From contig JBIKLI010000111.1 of assembly GCA_044359885.1 (NCBI GenBank), forward strand, positions 1 through 12,332: DNA of 12,332 bases, given 5' to 3'. Origin of the DNA: CAIOSQ01 sp044359885. Lineage in GTDB: Bacteria > Pseudomonadota > Alphaproteobacteria > CACIAM-22H2. Shown here piece after piece: positions 6,378 to 12,332 of this stretch (its first letter is position 1; each line of letters begins with the position of its first letter). The notes beneath the pieces were generated by a model. That model was not told the DNA's origin. It did not search any database and worked only from the letters and a program-made list of their open reading frames with translations. The position numbers and the translations under genes are program-made.

Positions 6378-7040
6378 GTGTCCACCAAGCCAGCCAGAAC
6401 GGGCCGCCGGCGCCGCACGTCCTATCACCATGGCGACCTGCGTGCGGCGTTGCTGCGCGCAGCCGAGGCGGAGCTCGAGGCGCACGGGATCGAGGCCTTT
6501 TCCCTGCGCGGCACGGCGCGCCGCGCCGGCGTCAGCCATGCCGCCCCCGCGCATCACTTCGCCGACACCGGCGCGCTGCTGACGGCGCTGGCGGCCGAGG
6601 GGTTTCGGCGCTTCCTCGCCACCCAGCTTTCCCATCAGACGCGGGCGCCCGCCGACCCGATGGCGCAGTTGCTGGCCGCGGGCGAGGGCTATATCGCCTT
6701 CGCGTCGTCGAATCCGGCGCTGTTCCGGCTGATGTTCGGCTCGCGGCGGGCCGATCACGGCGACGCCGACCTCGCCACCGCGGCGCGTGCGGCCTTCGAC
6801 CATCTGGCGCGGTGCATCGCCGCCCTGGATCCGTCAGGCCTGTCGCCGACGCTCGACATGATGGCCGTCTGGGCGATGGCGCATGGCATCGCCGATCTGT
6901 CGAACGCCGGCCAGATCGACCTGCTGGCGGGGCCGGGCGCGCGCGCGGAGATGATCGCGGCGGCGCTGCGCCGCGCCGCCGGCGTGGCCTGCGGGCCGAC
7001 GGAGGACCGGGCTAGAGCTGCGCCCGCCAGGCGTCCATGA
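6378..7040 (+). CDS. TetR/AcrR-family transcriptional regulator (WHG-type C-terminal domain)
   Basis: The 220-residue protein starts with a basic arm and SYHHGDLRAALL (15-26), the usual opening of the TetR DNA-binding domain. The helix-turn-helix spans about 38-62 (IEAFSLRGTARRAGVSHAAP). The C-terminal ligand/dimer domain has YIAFASSNPALFRLMF (105-120) and VWAMAHGIADL (164-174), with W165, H169 and G170 matching the WHG signature. The GTG at 6378 gives the usual start; TTG at 6342 is in frame but is part of a TTGACA promoter hexamer and sits one base from its only Shine-Dalgarno-like GGAG. If TTGACA-N16-TTAGAC is the promoter, the message would be nearly leaderless. Its likely targets are itself and the divergent membrane operon. 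The last 29 bases overlap the convergent deacetylase-like gene. Confidence 0.88.
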   Translation: MSTKPARTGRRRRTSYHHGDLRAALLRAAEAELEAHGIEAFSLRGTARRAGVSHAAPAHHFADTGALLTALAAEGFRRFLATQLSHQTRAPADPMAQLLAAGEGYIAFASSNPALFRLMFGSRRADHGDADLATAARAAFDHLARCIAALDPSGLSPTLDMMAVWAMAHGIADLSNAGQIDLLAGPGARAEMIAAALRRAAGVACGPTEDRARAAPARRP

Positions 7041-7938
7041 TTTCCGCGCCGGTGGCGCTCCAGACGCCCTTGCGCGAGACCATGTGGCCGAGCGCCTCCT
7101 CGAGCGCGCCGATGCGGTAGGGCTGGCCGGTGATCCAGGGCCGGAGCGCGATCGCCATCACCCGCCCGCCCTGCGTCCCGGCCTCGTCGTAGAGCCAGTC
7201 GAACTGGTCGCGCAGCTGGTCGCGGAACTCGTCCTCGGAATGATGGTTCTGGACCAGGATCGTATGGTCGTCGATGTCGATCGGGTGGGGCATGGCGACC
7301 AGCGGGCCATGGGCGGTGCGCATCGCGTAGGGCATGTCGTCGTTGACCCAGTCGCAGCAATATTCGAGCCCCGCCGCGGCGATCAGATCGAGCGTCGCCT
7401 TGGACTGCGACTTCGCGGGCGAAAGCCAGCCACGGATCTTCAGGCCGGGCACGCGGCGAAAGACCTCGAGCGTCGTGGCGATCTGCTTCTTCTCGTCCTC
7501 GGCCGGCAGGCCTTCGTAGTGGAGATGGTCCATGTCCTGCCCGTTGGCGACGATCTCCCAGCCGCGCGCGACGCAGGCCTCCAGCAGCGCAGGATAGCGC
7601 ACCGCGACCGCGGCGTTCATGGCGGCGGTGACCCGGATGCCCAGCTGGTCGAAGCTGCGCATCATCCGCCAGATGCCGACACGGTTGCCGTAGTCGCGCA
7701 GCGTGTAGTGGCGCAGGTCCGGATAGGCGGTCTGCATGGCGCCGGGCGGCTTGAAGGGCTTGCCCTTCATGTCGACCGGGAACCATTCGAGCGCCGGGAT
7801 CACCCAGAGCGCGACGCGCGCGCCGCCGGGCCATTCGATCTTCCGGCGCCGCGGCAGAATCGACCAGTCGTAGCGGTCGTGGTCCATTCCGTATCCGCGG
7901 GCACGGTACTGCAGGTAGTCCGGGGGCACGCCGGTCAC
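7012..7938 (-). CDS. Polysaccharide-deacetylase-fold protein, PuuE-like, with missing catalytic histidines
   Basis: This 308-residue protein is a clear paralogue of the gene just upstream. Both share WPGGARVAxWV, YxxRDYGNRxGxWRM, KxxGWLxPA, the LDLxAxxGLxYxCDxxxDDxP pattern and GxPYR. The fold is that of NodB/PuuE carbohydrate esterases; PuuE is a metal-independent allantoinase of this fold. Compared with the paralogue, the histidine of SHG is N132 (VANGQ) and the histidine of LHP is R256 (ALRPW), so activity may be lost or altered. A DMDHLH stretch (135-140) supplies other histidines. The GTG start at 7938 overlaps the upstream stop (GTGA, 7935-7938). It is the last gene of the operon and ends inside the convergent TetR gene. 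It may be a regulatory or structural partner of the paralogue, or an enzyme with another substrate. Confidence 0.85.
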   Translation of the reverse strand: MTGVPPDYLQYRARGYGMDHDRYDWSILPRRRKIEWPGGARVALWVIPALEWFPVDMKGKPFKPPGAMQTAYPDLRHYTLRDYGNRVGIWRMMRSFDQLGIRVTAAMNAAVAVRYPALLEACVARGWEIVANGQDMDHLHYEGLPAEDEKKQIATTLEVFRRVPGLKIRGWLSPAKSQSKATLDLIAAAGLEYCCDWVNDDMPYAMRTAHGPLVAMPHPIDIDDHTILVQNHHSEDEFRDQLRDQFDWLYDEAGTQGGRVMAIALRPWITGQPYRIGALEEALGHMVSRKGVWSATGAEIMDAWRAQL

Positions 7939-8855
7939 GGCGCGGCTCCGACCTTGTGCGAAGCACGCGCGAAGTCGGCCATGTGGTGCGCCACGAAATG
8001 CTGCGCGATCTCGCGGCCCGTCGCCAGCCAGACCTTGTCGTGGCCGGCGATGTGGCGCAGCGCGTCCTCGAAGGCCTTCATGCGGTAGGGCCAGCCGACG
8101 AGATAGGGGTGCAGCGGGATGCACATCACCGTGCCGGAACGCTCGCCCTCCTCGTAGAGCCGGTCGAACTGGCGCTTGATGATGTCGCCATAGGCGCGCG
8201 GGCCGACGAGGTTGACGTTGTAGGCGATGACGTCGTTCATCTCGAGCGAGTAGGGGATCGAGACCAGCCTGCCCGTCTTCGTCTTCACCGGGCTCGGCTG
8301 GTCGTCGTGGAACAGGTCGCAGACATAGCTGAGCCCCATGTCCGCGACGAGATCGAGCGTGTGCTCGGTGTAGGTCAGCGCCGGCGCCAGCCAGCCGTCG
8401 AGCTTCTGGCCGGTGTGCTTCCTGATCGTGTCGATCGAATCCCGGATGACCTCGCGCTCCTGCGCCTCGGTCATGCCGAACATGTAGCGCGTGTTGTACG
8501 TGCCGTGGCTGTAGAACTCCCAGCCGCGCCTGACGCATTCCTCGACGATCTCCGGATGATGCTCGCACATCGCGACGTTGAGCGAGACCGAGCCGCGCAC
8601 GCCGCAACGATCGAAGGCCTCGAGCATGCGCCAGAACCCCGCGCGGTTGCCGTAGTCCCGGTAGGAATAGGCCACCACGTCGGGATGGGGCTTCGCCCAG
8701 GCGGCGCGCGCTGGGTTGCGCGGCGGATCGAGTTCGTAGAACTCCAGGTTCGGCGCCACCCAGAACGCGACGCGCGCGCCGCCGGGCCAGACGATCCGCG
8801 GGCGGGTCTCGTCGTAGGGAAGGTAGTCGTAGAGGCCGGGATCCCGCCAGGTCAT
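7935..8855 (-). CDS. PuuE-like polysaccharide deacetylase family protein
   Basis: The 306-residue protein has the NodB-type TIM-barrel-like fold of the polysaccharide deacetylase / PuuE allantoinase group. Landmarks are WPGGARVAFWVAPNLEFY (23-40), in place of the canonical TFDD metal motif, SYRDYGNRAGFWRM (64-77), WEFYSHGTYNTRYMFG (112-127; H117), DGWLAPALTYTEHTLD (153-168) and IPLHPYLVGWPYR (246-258; H249). The absence of the double aspartate suggests a PuuE-like hydrolase of a cyclic amide or ureide rather than a chitin-type deacetylase. The ATG at 8855 is preceded by GAGGG and lies 7 bases after the cysteine hydrolase stop, so the two are one operon. The downstream gene overlaps by four bases. 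The substrate is unknown; allantoin, hydantoin or a cyclic imide fits the neighbour's amidase chemistry. Confidence 0.88.
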   Translation of the reverse strand: MTWRDPGLYDYLPYDETRPRIVWPGGARVAFWVAPNLEFYELDPPRNPARAAWAKPHPDVVAYSYRDYGNRAGFWRMLEAFDRCGVRGSVSLNVAMCEHHPEIVEECVRRGWEFYSHGTYNTRYMFGMTEAQEREVIRDSIDTIRKHTGQKLDGWLAPALTYTEHTLDLVADMGLSYVCDLFHDDQPSPVKTKTGRLVSIPYSLEMNDVIAYNVNLVGPRAYGDIIKRQFDRLYEEGERSGTVMCIPLHPYLVGWPYRMKAFEDALRHIAGHDKVWLATGREIAQHFVAHHMADFARASHKVGAAP

Positions 8856-8862
8856 GGCGCCC

Positions 8863-9540
8863 TCACGGCCGGTGCGGCTGGTAGGCGGTCATGAAGGCGA
8901 TCACCTCGCCGACCGGCAGCACGTCGGCGTATTTCAGCGCCATGTCGTAGAGATTGGCGAAATGCGGGCTCTCGTGCTTGTCGGCGACGCATTCCTCCGG
9001 AACGACGGTGCGATAGCTGCGCGACAGCGAGTCGACGACGGTCGCGCGCACGCAGCCGGAGGTCGAGCCCCCGGTGACGACGACCGTGTCCACGCCGTGA
9101 TAGGTGAAGACCGAGCCGATATTCGTCTCGTGGAAGCACGACGCGTAGCGCTTGTTGACGATCACGTCGCGCTCGCGGTCGATCTGCAGGCGGTCGTCGA
9201 ACTCGGCCCGCCGCGAACCGACCTTGATGTTCTGCAGCGAGTCGGGCGTGTCGGTGCGCGTCCCCCAGACGCCGGCATCGTCGGCGTGCGTCATGTAGGC
9301 GACGTAGCTCCAGACCACCGGGCAGCCCTTCGCGCGGAACAGCGCCGCCAGCTGGTTCACGTACTCGATCTGGCGCGGATCGGTCTCGTAGGCGGTCTTG
9401 AACTCCCCGACCGCCGTGTAGGCCTTCTGCAGATCGACGTTGATCAGCGCCGGCTTTCGGCCGAAGCCGAAGCGGCGCCGGGTCGGGTTGGCCTTGACCT
9501 CTTCGTAGAGCTGGCGGGCGGTCTTGTTCGACAATTCCAT
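8863..9540 (-). CDS. Isochorismatase-family cysteine hydrolase (N-carbamoylsarcosine amidase-like)
   Basis: This 225-residue enzyme has the family's Asp-Lys-Cys triad: D36 in ALINVDLQKAY, K130 in VIVNKRYASCFHETN and C163 in TGGSTSGCVRATVVDSL. The GGSTSGCVRAT stretch with its conserved glycine/serine run is typical of N-carbamoylsarcosine amidase-like members, which cleave N-carbamoyl or amide groups to release ammonia and CO2. Residues 1-28 form a basic N-terminal extension. There is no signal peptide, so it is cytoplasmic. The ATG at 9540 has GGAGG nine bases upstream. It is the first gene of a three-gene operon with two PuuE-like proteins, which suggests a ring-opening hydrolase followed by or preceded by amide hydrolysis. 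The family and triad are clear; the substrate is inferred only in type. Confidence 0.9.
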   Translation of the reverse strand: MELSNKTARQLYEEVKANPTRRRFGFGRKPALINVDLQKAYTAVGEFKTAYETDPRQIEYVNQLAALFRAKGCPVVWSYVAYMTHADDAGVWGTRTDTPDSLQNIKVGSRRAEFDDRLQIDRERDVIVNKRYASCFHETNIGSVFTYHGVDTVVVTGGSTSGCVRATVVDSLSRSYRTVVPEECVADKHESPHFANLYDMALKYADVLPVGEVIAFMTAYQPHRP

Positions 9541-9593
9541 CTGACGCGGCCTCCGGACAAGATGGCGGCACGTTTCGGCGCCCCGGCGGGCCG

Positions 9594-9599
9594 TGTCAA
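9594..9599 (-). promoter_or_regulatory. Candidate -35 element of the cysteine hydrolase operon
   Basis: The minus strand reads a perfect TTGACA here, about 55 bases before the ATG at 9540. The hexamer 17 bases downstream is GAAACG (9576 to 9571), a poor -10, as is common in GC-rich alphaproteobacteria. The location between the hairpin and the Shine-Dalgarno is right for the operon promoter. Confidence 0.4.
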
Positions 9600-9611
9600 G
9601 TCGCGATCGAG

Positions 9612-9650
9612 GCGCGCGGACCACGCCGCCCGACGGCGTGGTCCGCGCGC
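9612..9650. terminator. Perfect 17-bp GC-rich hairpin, probable terminator
   Basis: Bases 9612-9628 are the exact reverse complement of 9634-9650, with a five-base loop CCCGA. The stem contains GCGCGCGGACC and its complement. The hairpin lies 49 bases after the stop of the Spy/CpxP-like gene and just upstream of the cysteine hydrolase operon's -35, so it would insulate the two minus-strand units. There is no T-run on either strand, so it is not a textbook intrinsic terminator; it may stop polymerase with Rho, or protect the 3' end of the message. Confidence 0.6.
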
Positions 9651-9698
9651 GTCCGGCACGGTCCGCCGGTCCCGCGGATCGTCGCCGGGGATGCGGCG

Positions 9699-10247
9699 TC
9701 AGCCGCCCTGGCGCATGCCCTGGCCGTGCTGCGGGCCATGGCCGTGATGCTCGTGATGACCGTGGTGCAGGCGACGATGCATCGCCTGGCCCATGCGCCC
9801 GCCGTGGAAGTTCTCGGCCATCGCCTTGCGCTGCGCCTCGTCCAGCTGCGGCTGCAGCTTTTCCACCGCGGCCCTGACGCGGCGCGTGGCTTCCAGCATT
9901 TCCGCCATCCGCTGCTCGCGCCGGCCAAGCTCGCCCGCCAGATCGTCGTGCGGCGGCCGAGGCTCGCCGGCTGCGCATTGCGCGCGCATCGGCTCGGCCG
10001 CGGCGCGGCTCTCGCGCTGGAACTCCTCCCAGGCGGGGCGCTGGGCGTCGCTGGGCTTCACCTTCGCCTCGAGCCAGGCGAGCCGTGCGGCGAGCCGGGC
10101 ATCCAGATCCTCGCACATCCGCGCGCGCATGGAGTCGCGCGGACCGGGCCGCTCTCCGTGGCCGTGGCCCTGCTGGGCCGACGCCAGAAGCGGCGCGGCG
10201 AGCGCGGCGGCGAGGAACAGGGCGGCGAGACGCGTGTTCATCTTCAT
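9699..10247 (-). CDS. Secreted Spy/CpxP-like periplasmic protein with histidine-rich tail
   Basis: The 182-residue protein starts with a signal peptide (MKMNTRLAALFLAAALA, likely cut after ASA at 24). A helical, charged body follows with the pattern of Spy/CpxP LTXXQ proteins: SDAQRPAWEEF (66-76) and LDEAQRKAM (135-143) are the repeat-like motifs. C45 and C91 could form a disulfide. The C-terminus is very histidine-rich (about 157-174, including HHGHHEHHGHG) and probably binds divalent metal such as copper, zinc or nickel. The ATG at 10247 is preceded by GGAGGT six bases away; longer open frame upstream lacks a signal peptide at its start and is rejected. The gene is divergent from a response regulator/kinase pair, as cpxP is from cpxRA, so it is likely a regulated stress or metal chaperone and perhaps a negative modulator of the kinase. 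Confidence 0.83.
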   Translation of the reverse strand: MKMNTRLAALFLAAALAAPLLASAQQGHGHGERPGPRDSMRARMCEDLDARLAARLAWLEAKVKPSDAQRPAWEEFQRESRAAAEPMRAQCAAGEPRPPHDDLAGELGRREQRMAEMLEATRRVRAAVEKLQPQLDEAQRKAMAENFHGGRMGQAMHRRLHHGHHEHHGHGPQHGQGMRQGG

Positions 10248-10251
10248 CAGT

Positions 10252-10257
10252 GACCTC
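10252..10257 (-). promoter_or_regulatory. Strong ribosome binding site fixing the start of the Spy/CpxP-like gene
   Basis: The minus strand reads GGAGGT just upstream of ATG 10247, with a short CACTG spacer. It decides for this start over the alternative ATG at 10241 and over longer upstream frames, and it places the signal peptide at the very N-terminus. Confidence 0.65.
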
Positions 10258-10326
10258 CACGGGTTCGAAGAGGATGACGTCATAGCCCGGCGACCGCCGA
10301 CGACGATGACAGCCGAGTTTCGCGGC

Positions 10327-10345
10327 GTAACCAACGGTTACAACG
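10327..10345. promoter_or_regulatory. CpxR-box-like element GTAAC-N5-GTTAC
   Basis: Bases 10327-10341 read GTAAC, five bases, GTTAC. They can be seen as a perfect inverted repeat (GTAACC-AAC-GGTTAC) or as a tandem direct repeat (GTAACCAACG then GTTACAACG, to 10345). E. coli CpxR binds GTAAA-N5-GTAAA, so pentamer and spacing are close. It lies between the divergent Spy/CpxP-like and response regulator genes, just upstream of the candidate -35 at 10353. It is a good candidate for the regulator's own site. Confidence 0.5.
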
Positions 10346-10352
10346 CGACGGC

Positions 10353-10380
10353 TTGCCGCGGCGCCAAGCGCCGCTAGTCT
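10353..10380 (+). promoter_or_regulatory. Candidate promoter of the response regulator/kinase operon
   Basis: TTGCCG (10353-10358) and TAGTCT (10375-10380) are separated by 16 bases, and the expected start point falls at or next to the ATG at 10387. A perfect seven-base inverted repeat GCGGCGC-CAA-GCGCCGC (10358-10374) fills the spacer. Both hexamers are weak matches, so this is tentative. Confidence 0.3.
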
Positions 10381-10386
10381 CGCATC

Positions 10387-11106
10387 ATGCCTCGACCGCC
10401 GCATGTCCTCATCGTCGACGACGATCGCGAGATCAGGCGCCTGGTGTCGCGCTTCCTGTCCGAAAACGGCCTGCGCGCCTCGGCGGTCGCCGACGCCGCC
10501 GACGCCGATCGTGCCCTCGCCGCGGGCGGCGTCGACATCGTGGTCCTCGATCTGATGCTGCCGGGCGAGGACGGGCTGTCCTTCGCGCGGCGCCTGCGGC
10601 AGACGAGCGCCGTCCCGATCCTGATGCTGACCGCGCGCGGCGACGAGACCGACCGGATCGTCGGCCTGGAGATCGGCGCCGACGACTATGTCGCCAAGCC
10701 CTTCAATCCGCGCGAGCTGCTGGCCCGCATCCGGGCCGTTCTGCGCCGCAGCGGCGACGGCGCCGCGAGGCCGGCCAAGGCGCGTCAGCATGTCTTCGCC
10801 GGGTGGCGGCTGGATGCGGTGCGCCGCGAATTGCGGCGCGCGGACGGGACGCTGGTGCCGATGACCGACACCGAGTTCGACTTGCTGACCGTGTTCGCGG
10901 AGCAGCCGCAGCGCGTGCTGTCGCGCGACCAGCTGCTGGACAGGCTGCGCGGGCGGGTCGCACAGGCTTTCGATCGCTCGATCGACGTCGCGGTGATGCG
11001 GCTGCGCCGCAAGATCGAGCCCGATCCCGCGCATCCCGAACTGATCAAGACCGTCCGCAACGGGGGCTACGTCTTCACGGCGGCGGTCGAGCCGGAGGGC
11101 GCGTGA
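10387..11106 (+). CDS. OmpR/PhoB-family response regulator
   Basis: The 239-residue protein has a receiver domain (about 5-121) and a winged-helix DNA-binding domain (about 136-232). Receiver residues are all present: acidic pocket D11-D13 (VLIVDDDREIR), phosphoacceptor D55 (VVLDLMLPGEDG), T82 (LMLTARGDETDR) and K104 (YVAKPFNPREL). The effector domain has MTDTEFDLLTVF (159-170), the recognition region RSIDVAVMRLRRKIE (197-211) and the wing IKTVRNGGYVF (220-230). It is phosphorylated by the kinase encoded by the overlapping next gene (GTGA, 11103-11106) and acts as a cytoplasmic transcription factor. No Shine-Dalgarno is visible before ATG 10387, and a promoter could place the RNA start at the ATG. 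By layout it is CpxR/RstA-like, probably controlling the divergent Spy/CpxP-like gene. Confidence 0.95.
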   Translation: MPRPPHVLIVDDDREIRRLVSRFLSENGLRASAVADAADADRALAAGGVDIVVLDLMLPGEDGLSFARRLRQTSAVPILMLTARGDETDRIVGLEIGADDYVAKPFNPRELLARIRAVLRRSGDGAARPAKARQHVFAGWRLDAVRRELRRADGTLVPMTDTEFDLLTVFAEQPQRVLSRDQLLDRLRGRVAQAFDRSIDVAVMRLRRKIEPDPAHPELIKTVRNGGYVFTAAVEPEGA

Positions 11107-12332
11107 TCCGCGGGCCCCTCGGCGGCATCGCCGCACGCATCGCGCTGGTCGCGATCGTCGGGCTGATCGGCGCGCAGCTCCTCTCCGTCGGGGTCGCGTT
11201 GCTGATGCGGCCGGCGGACGTGCGCGTCTATGCGGTCGGATGGCTCGTCGAGCGCAGCGCCGAGATCGCGCGCGGCGCCTTCGCCCGGCCGCCCGAGGCG
11301 CGGCGCGCCTATCTGCGCGCGCGGCCCGAGGCCGAACATCTTGCGATCGAGTGGCTTCGCGAGCCCCCCGCCGCCGACGAAGGCCTGCGCCGGCCGCGCC
11401 AGGCGATCCGGCTGGCGCGGGCGATCGGCGAGCGGCTGCCCCCGGGATTCCAGGTGGTCGTCGAATTCCATCGCCCCGGCGCCGGCCCGGGTCCGGGGCC
11501 GCGCCTGCCGCGTCTGGGCGAGGGACAGGTGGTCCGCGTCCCGCGCGAGGACGCTGCCGGGGAAGCCGCCTTCGAAGGGATGCTGCCCGCGCTGTTCGCG
11601 ATCGCCATCCGCGGTCCCGATGGCAGCCACCTGATGCTGCGGCCGCAGATGCCCGCGCATGGCTGGCCGCTGACGGTCCTGCTTGCGTGGCTCGCGGGCA
11701 TCGCGGCCGCGGCAGGCGTCGCGGCATGGTGGGCGGCGCGCCGCATCGCGCGGCCGCTGGAGGTGCTGGCCGGCAATGCCGCCCGGGCGGGAGCGGGGCT
11801 GGCGCCGGATTTCGCGGTTCCCGAGCCGGCGCCGCGCGAGGTCGGGGCGATCGCCCGCGCCCTCGACAGCATGCATGGCCGGCTGCGCGGCGTCGTCGAC
11901 GACCGGACCCGCATGCTGGCGGCGATCAGCCACGACCTGCGCACGCCGCTGACCCGGCTGCGGCTGCGCACCGAGCAGATCCCCGACGCGGACGAGCGTG
12001 CGCGGGCGGCCGCCGACATCGACGAGATGGAGCGCATGATCGCCGAGACCCTGGCGTTCGCGCGCGCCGACGCGCTGGAGACGCGGGCCGAGCGCTTCGA
12101 CCTGGCGGCGCTGGTGCAGAGCCTGGTCGACGACCGCGCCGATCTGGGCGCCGACATCGCGCTCGAGGGACCGGCCTCGCTCGCGATCGAGGGCAGGCCT
12201 GGCGCGCTGCGTCGCGCCCTCGACAATCTGGTCGCCAACGCGGTCGCCCATGGCGGCCGCGCGCGGGTCGCCGTCTTGCCCGGGCCGCCGCGCATCCTGG
12301 TGCATGTCGACGACGACGGACCGGGCCTGCCG
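11103..12332 (+). CDS. Membrane sensor histidine kinase (C-terminus cut by window edge)
   Basis: The visible 410 residues contain a first membrane helix (about 11-35), a periplasmic region of about 150 residues (36-187) rich in Arg, Ala and Pro, a second helix (about 189-210), a HAMP linker (RRIARPLEVLAGN, 213-225, to about 265), the HisKA dimerisation domain with the H-box ISHDLRTPLTRL (275-286; phosphorylated H277), and the start of the ATPase domain with N-box DNLVANAVAHGG (374-385) and the G1-box VDDDGPGLP (402-410), where the window ends. The architecture is that of EnvZ/CpxA/RstB kinases. The start GTG at 11103 overlaps the regulator's stop by four bases. The frame is open to the last base, so only the end of the ATPase domain is missing. 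The periplasmic domain matches no sensor type I can name; with the histidine-rich partner nearby, metal or envelope stress is the likely signal. Confidence 0.93.
   Translation, partial: MIRGPLGGIAARIALVAIVGLIGAQLLSVGVALLMRPADVRVYAVGWLVERSAEIARGAFARPPEARRAYLRARPEAEHLAIEWLREPPAADEGLRRPRQAIRLARAIGERLPPGFQVVVEFHRPGAGPGPGPRLPRLGEGQVVRVPREDAAGEAAFEGMLPALFAIAIRGPDGSHLMLRPQMPAHGWPLTVLLAWLAGIAAAAGVAAWWAARRIARPLEVLAGNAARAGAGLAPDFAVPEPAPREVGAIARALDSMHGRLRGVVDDRTRMLAAISHDLRTPLTRLRLRTEQIPDADERARAAADIDEMERMIAETLAFARADALETRAERFDLAALVQSLVDDRADLGADIALEGPASLAIEGRPGALRRALDNLVANAVAHGGRARVAVLPGPPRILVHVDDDGPGLP

Noticed and set aside
7084..8894. Two long plus-strand open frames opposite the deacetylase-like genes
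   Set aside because: They have no recognisable domains and are the complement of two paralogous, motif-bearing genes.
10275..10282. TGACGTCA palindrome upstream of the Spy-like gene as an operator
   Set aside because: An eight-base palindrome is easily found by chance and no matching regulator is in view. The GTAAC-N5-GTTAC element is the better candidate.
10248..10334. A longer N-terminus for the Spy/CpxP-like protein
   Set aside because: It would bury the signal peptide about 29 residues into the protein and ignore the strong GGAGGT before ATG 10247.
8863..11727. A minus-strand open frame of more than 950 codons, antisense to the response regulator and kinase, merging into the cysteine hydrolase
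   Set aside because: Only the last 225 codons (from ATG 9540) show a real protein family. The rest is low-complexity Arg/Ala/Gly text antisense to well-recognised genes, as expected in very GC-rich DNA.

Overview
The window is GC-rich and densely coded. Stop and start codons of adjacent genes repeatedly overlap as ATGA or GTGA, and start codons are often GTG. This style, together with alphaproteobacterial-looking gene families (GTP cyclohydrolase II with a degenerate DHBP-synthase-like front domain, ABA4-like protein, PuuE-like polysaccharide deacetylases), suggests a free-living alphaproteobacterium, perhaps of the Rhodospirillales. That placement is an inference from style and cannot be proved here. 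I see no rRNA, tRNA, CRISPR array, insertion sequence or phage gene. Nearly all DNA is accounted for by 14 genes, of which the first and last run off the window, and no gene-free stretch exceeds 300 bases.

Region 1 (1-4960) is the most interesting part. A GTP cyclohydrolase II gene on the minus strand faces a tight five-gene plus-strand operon. In order it encodes a RibD-type reductase without a deaminase domain, a zinc-less BchC-like MDR dehydrogenase, a PTPS/QueD-fold protein that has lost its catalytic residues and one zinc ligand, a GT4 glycosyltransferase and a SAM-dependent methyltransferase. Three of the four junctions are 4-base stop/start overlaps and the fourth is a 16-base gap with a Shine-Dalgarno. 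I read this as a pathway that takes a GTP-derived pyrimidine or pterin intermediate and reduces, glycosylates and methylates it into an unknown small molecule or cofactor.

Region 2 (4979-7040) holds two overlapping minus-strand membrane-protein genes, one unknown with about seven membrane segments and one ABA4-like. A TetR-family regulator is transcribed divergently from them. A 21-base near-palindrome with TGTCAA/TTGACA arms lies between and is the likely operator.

Region 3 (7012-9540) is a minus-strand operon for a cysteine hydrolase of the isochorismatase/N-carbamoylsarcosine amidase type and two paralogous PuuE-like polysaccharide-deacetylase-fold proteins. The second of these has lost histidines that the first keeps. 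The operon looks catabolic, for an amide, ureide or cyclic imide. Its promoter has a perfect TTGACA, and a perfect 17-bp GC-rich hairpin separates it from the next gene.

Region 4 (9699-12332) has the same layout as E. coli cpxP/cpxRA: a secreted Spy/CpxP-like protein with a histidine-rich tail, divergent from an OmpR-family response regulator and its overlapping sensor kinase, which is cut by the window end. A GTAAC-N5-GTTAC element in the shared promoter region resembles a CpxR box. The system probably senses envelope or metal stress.
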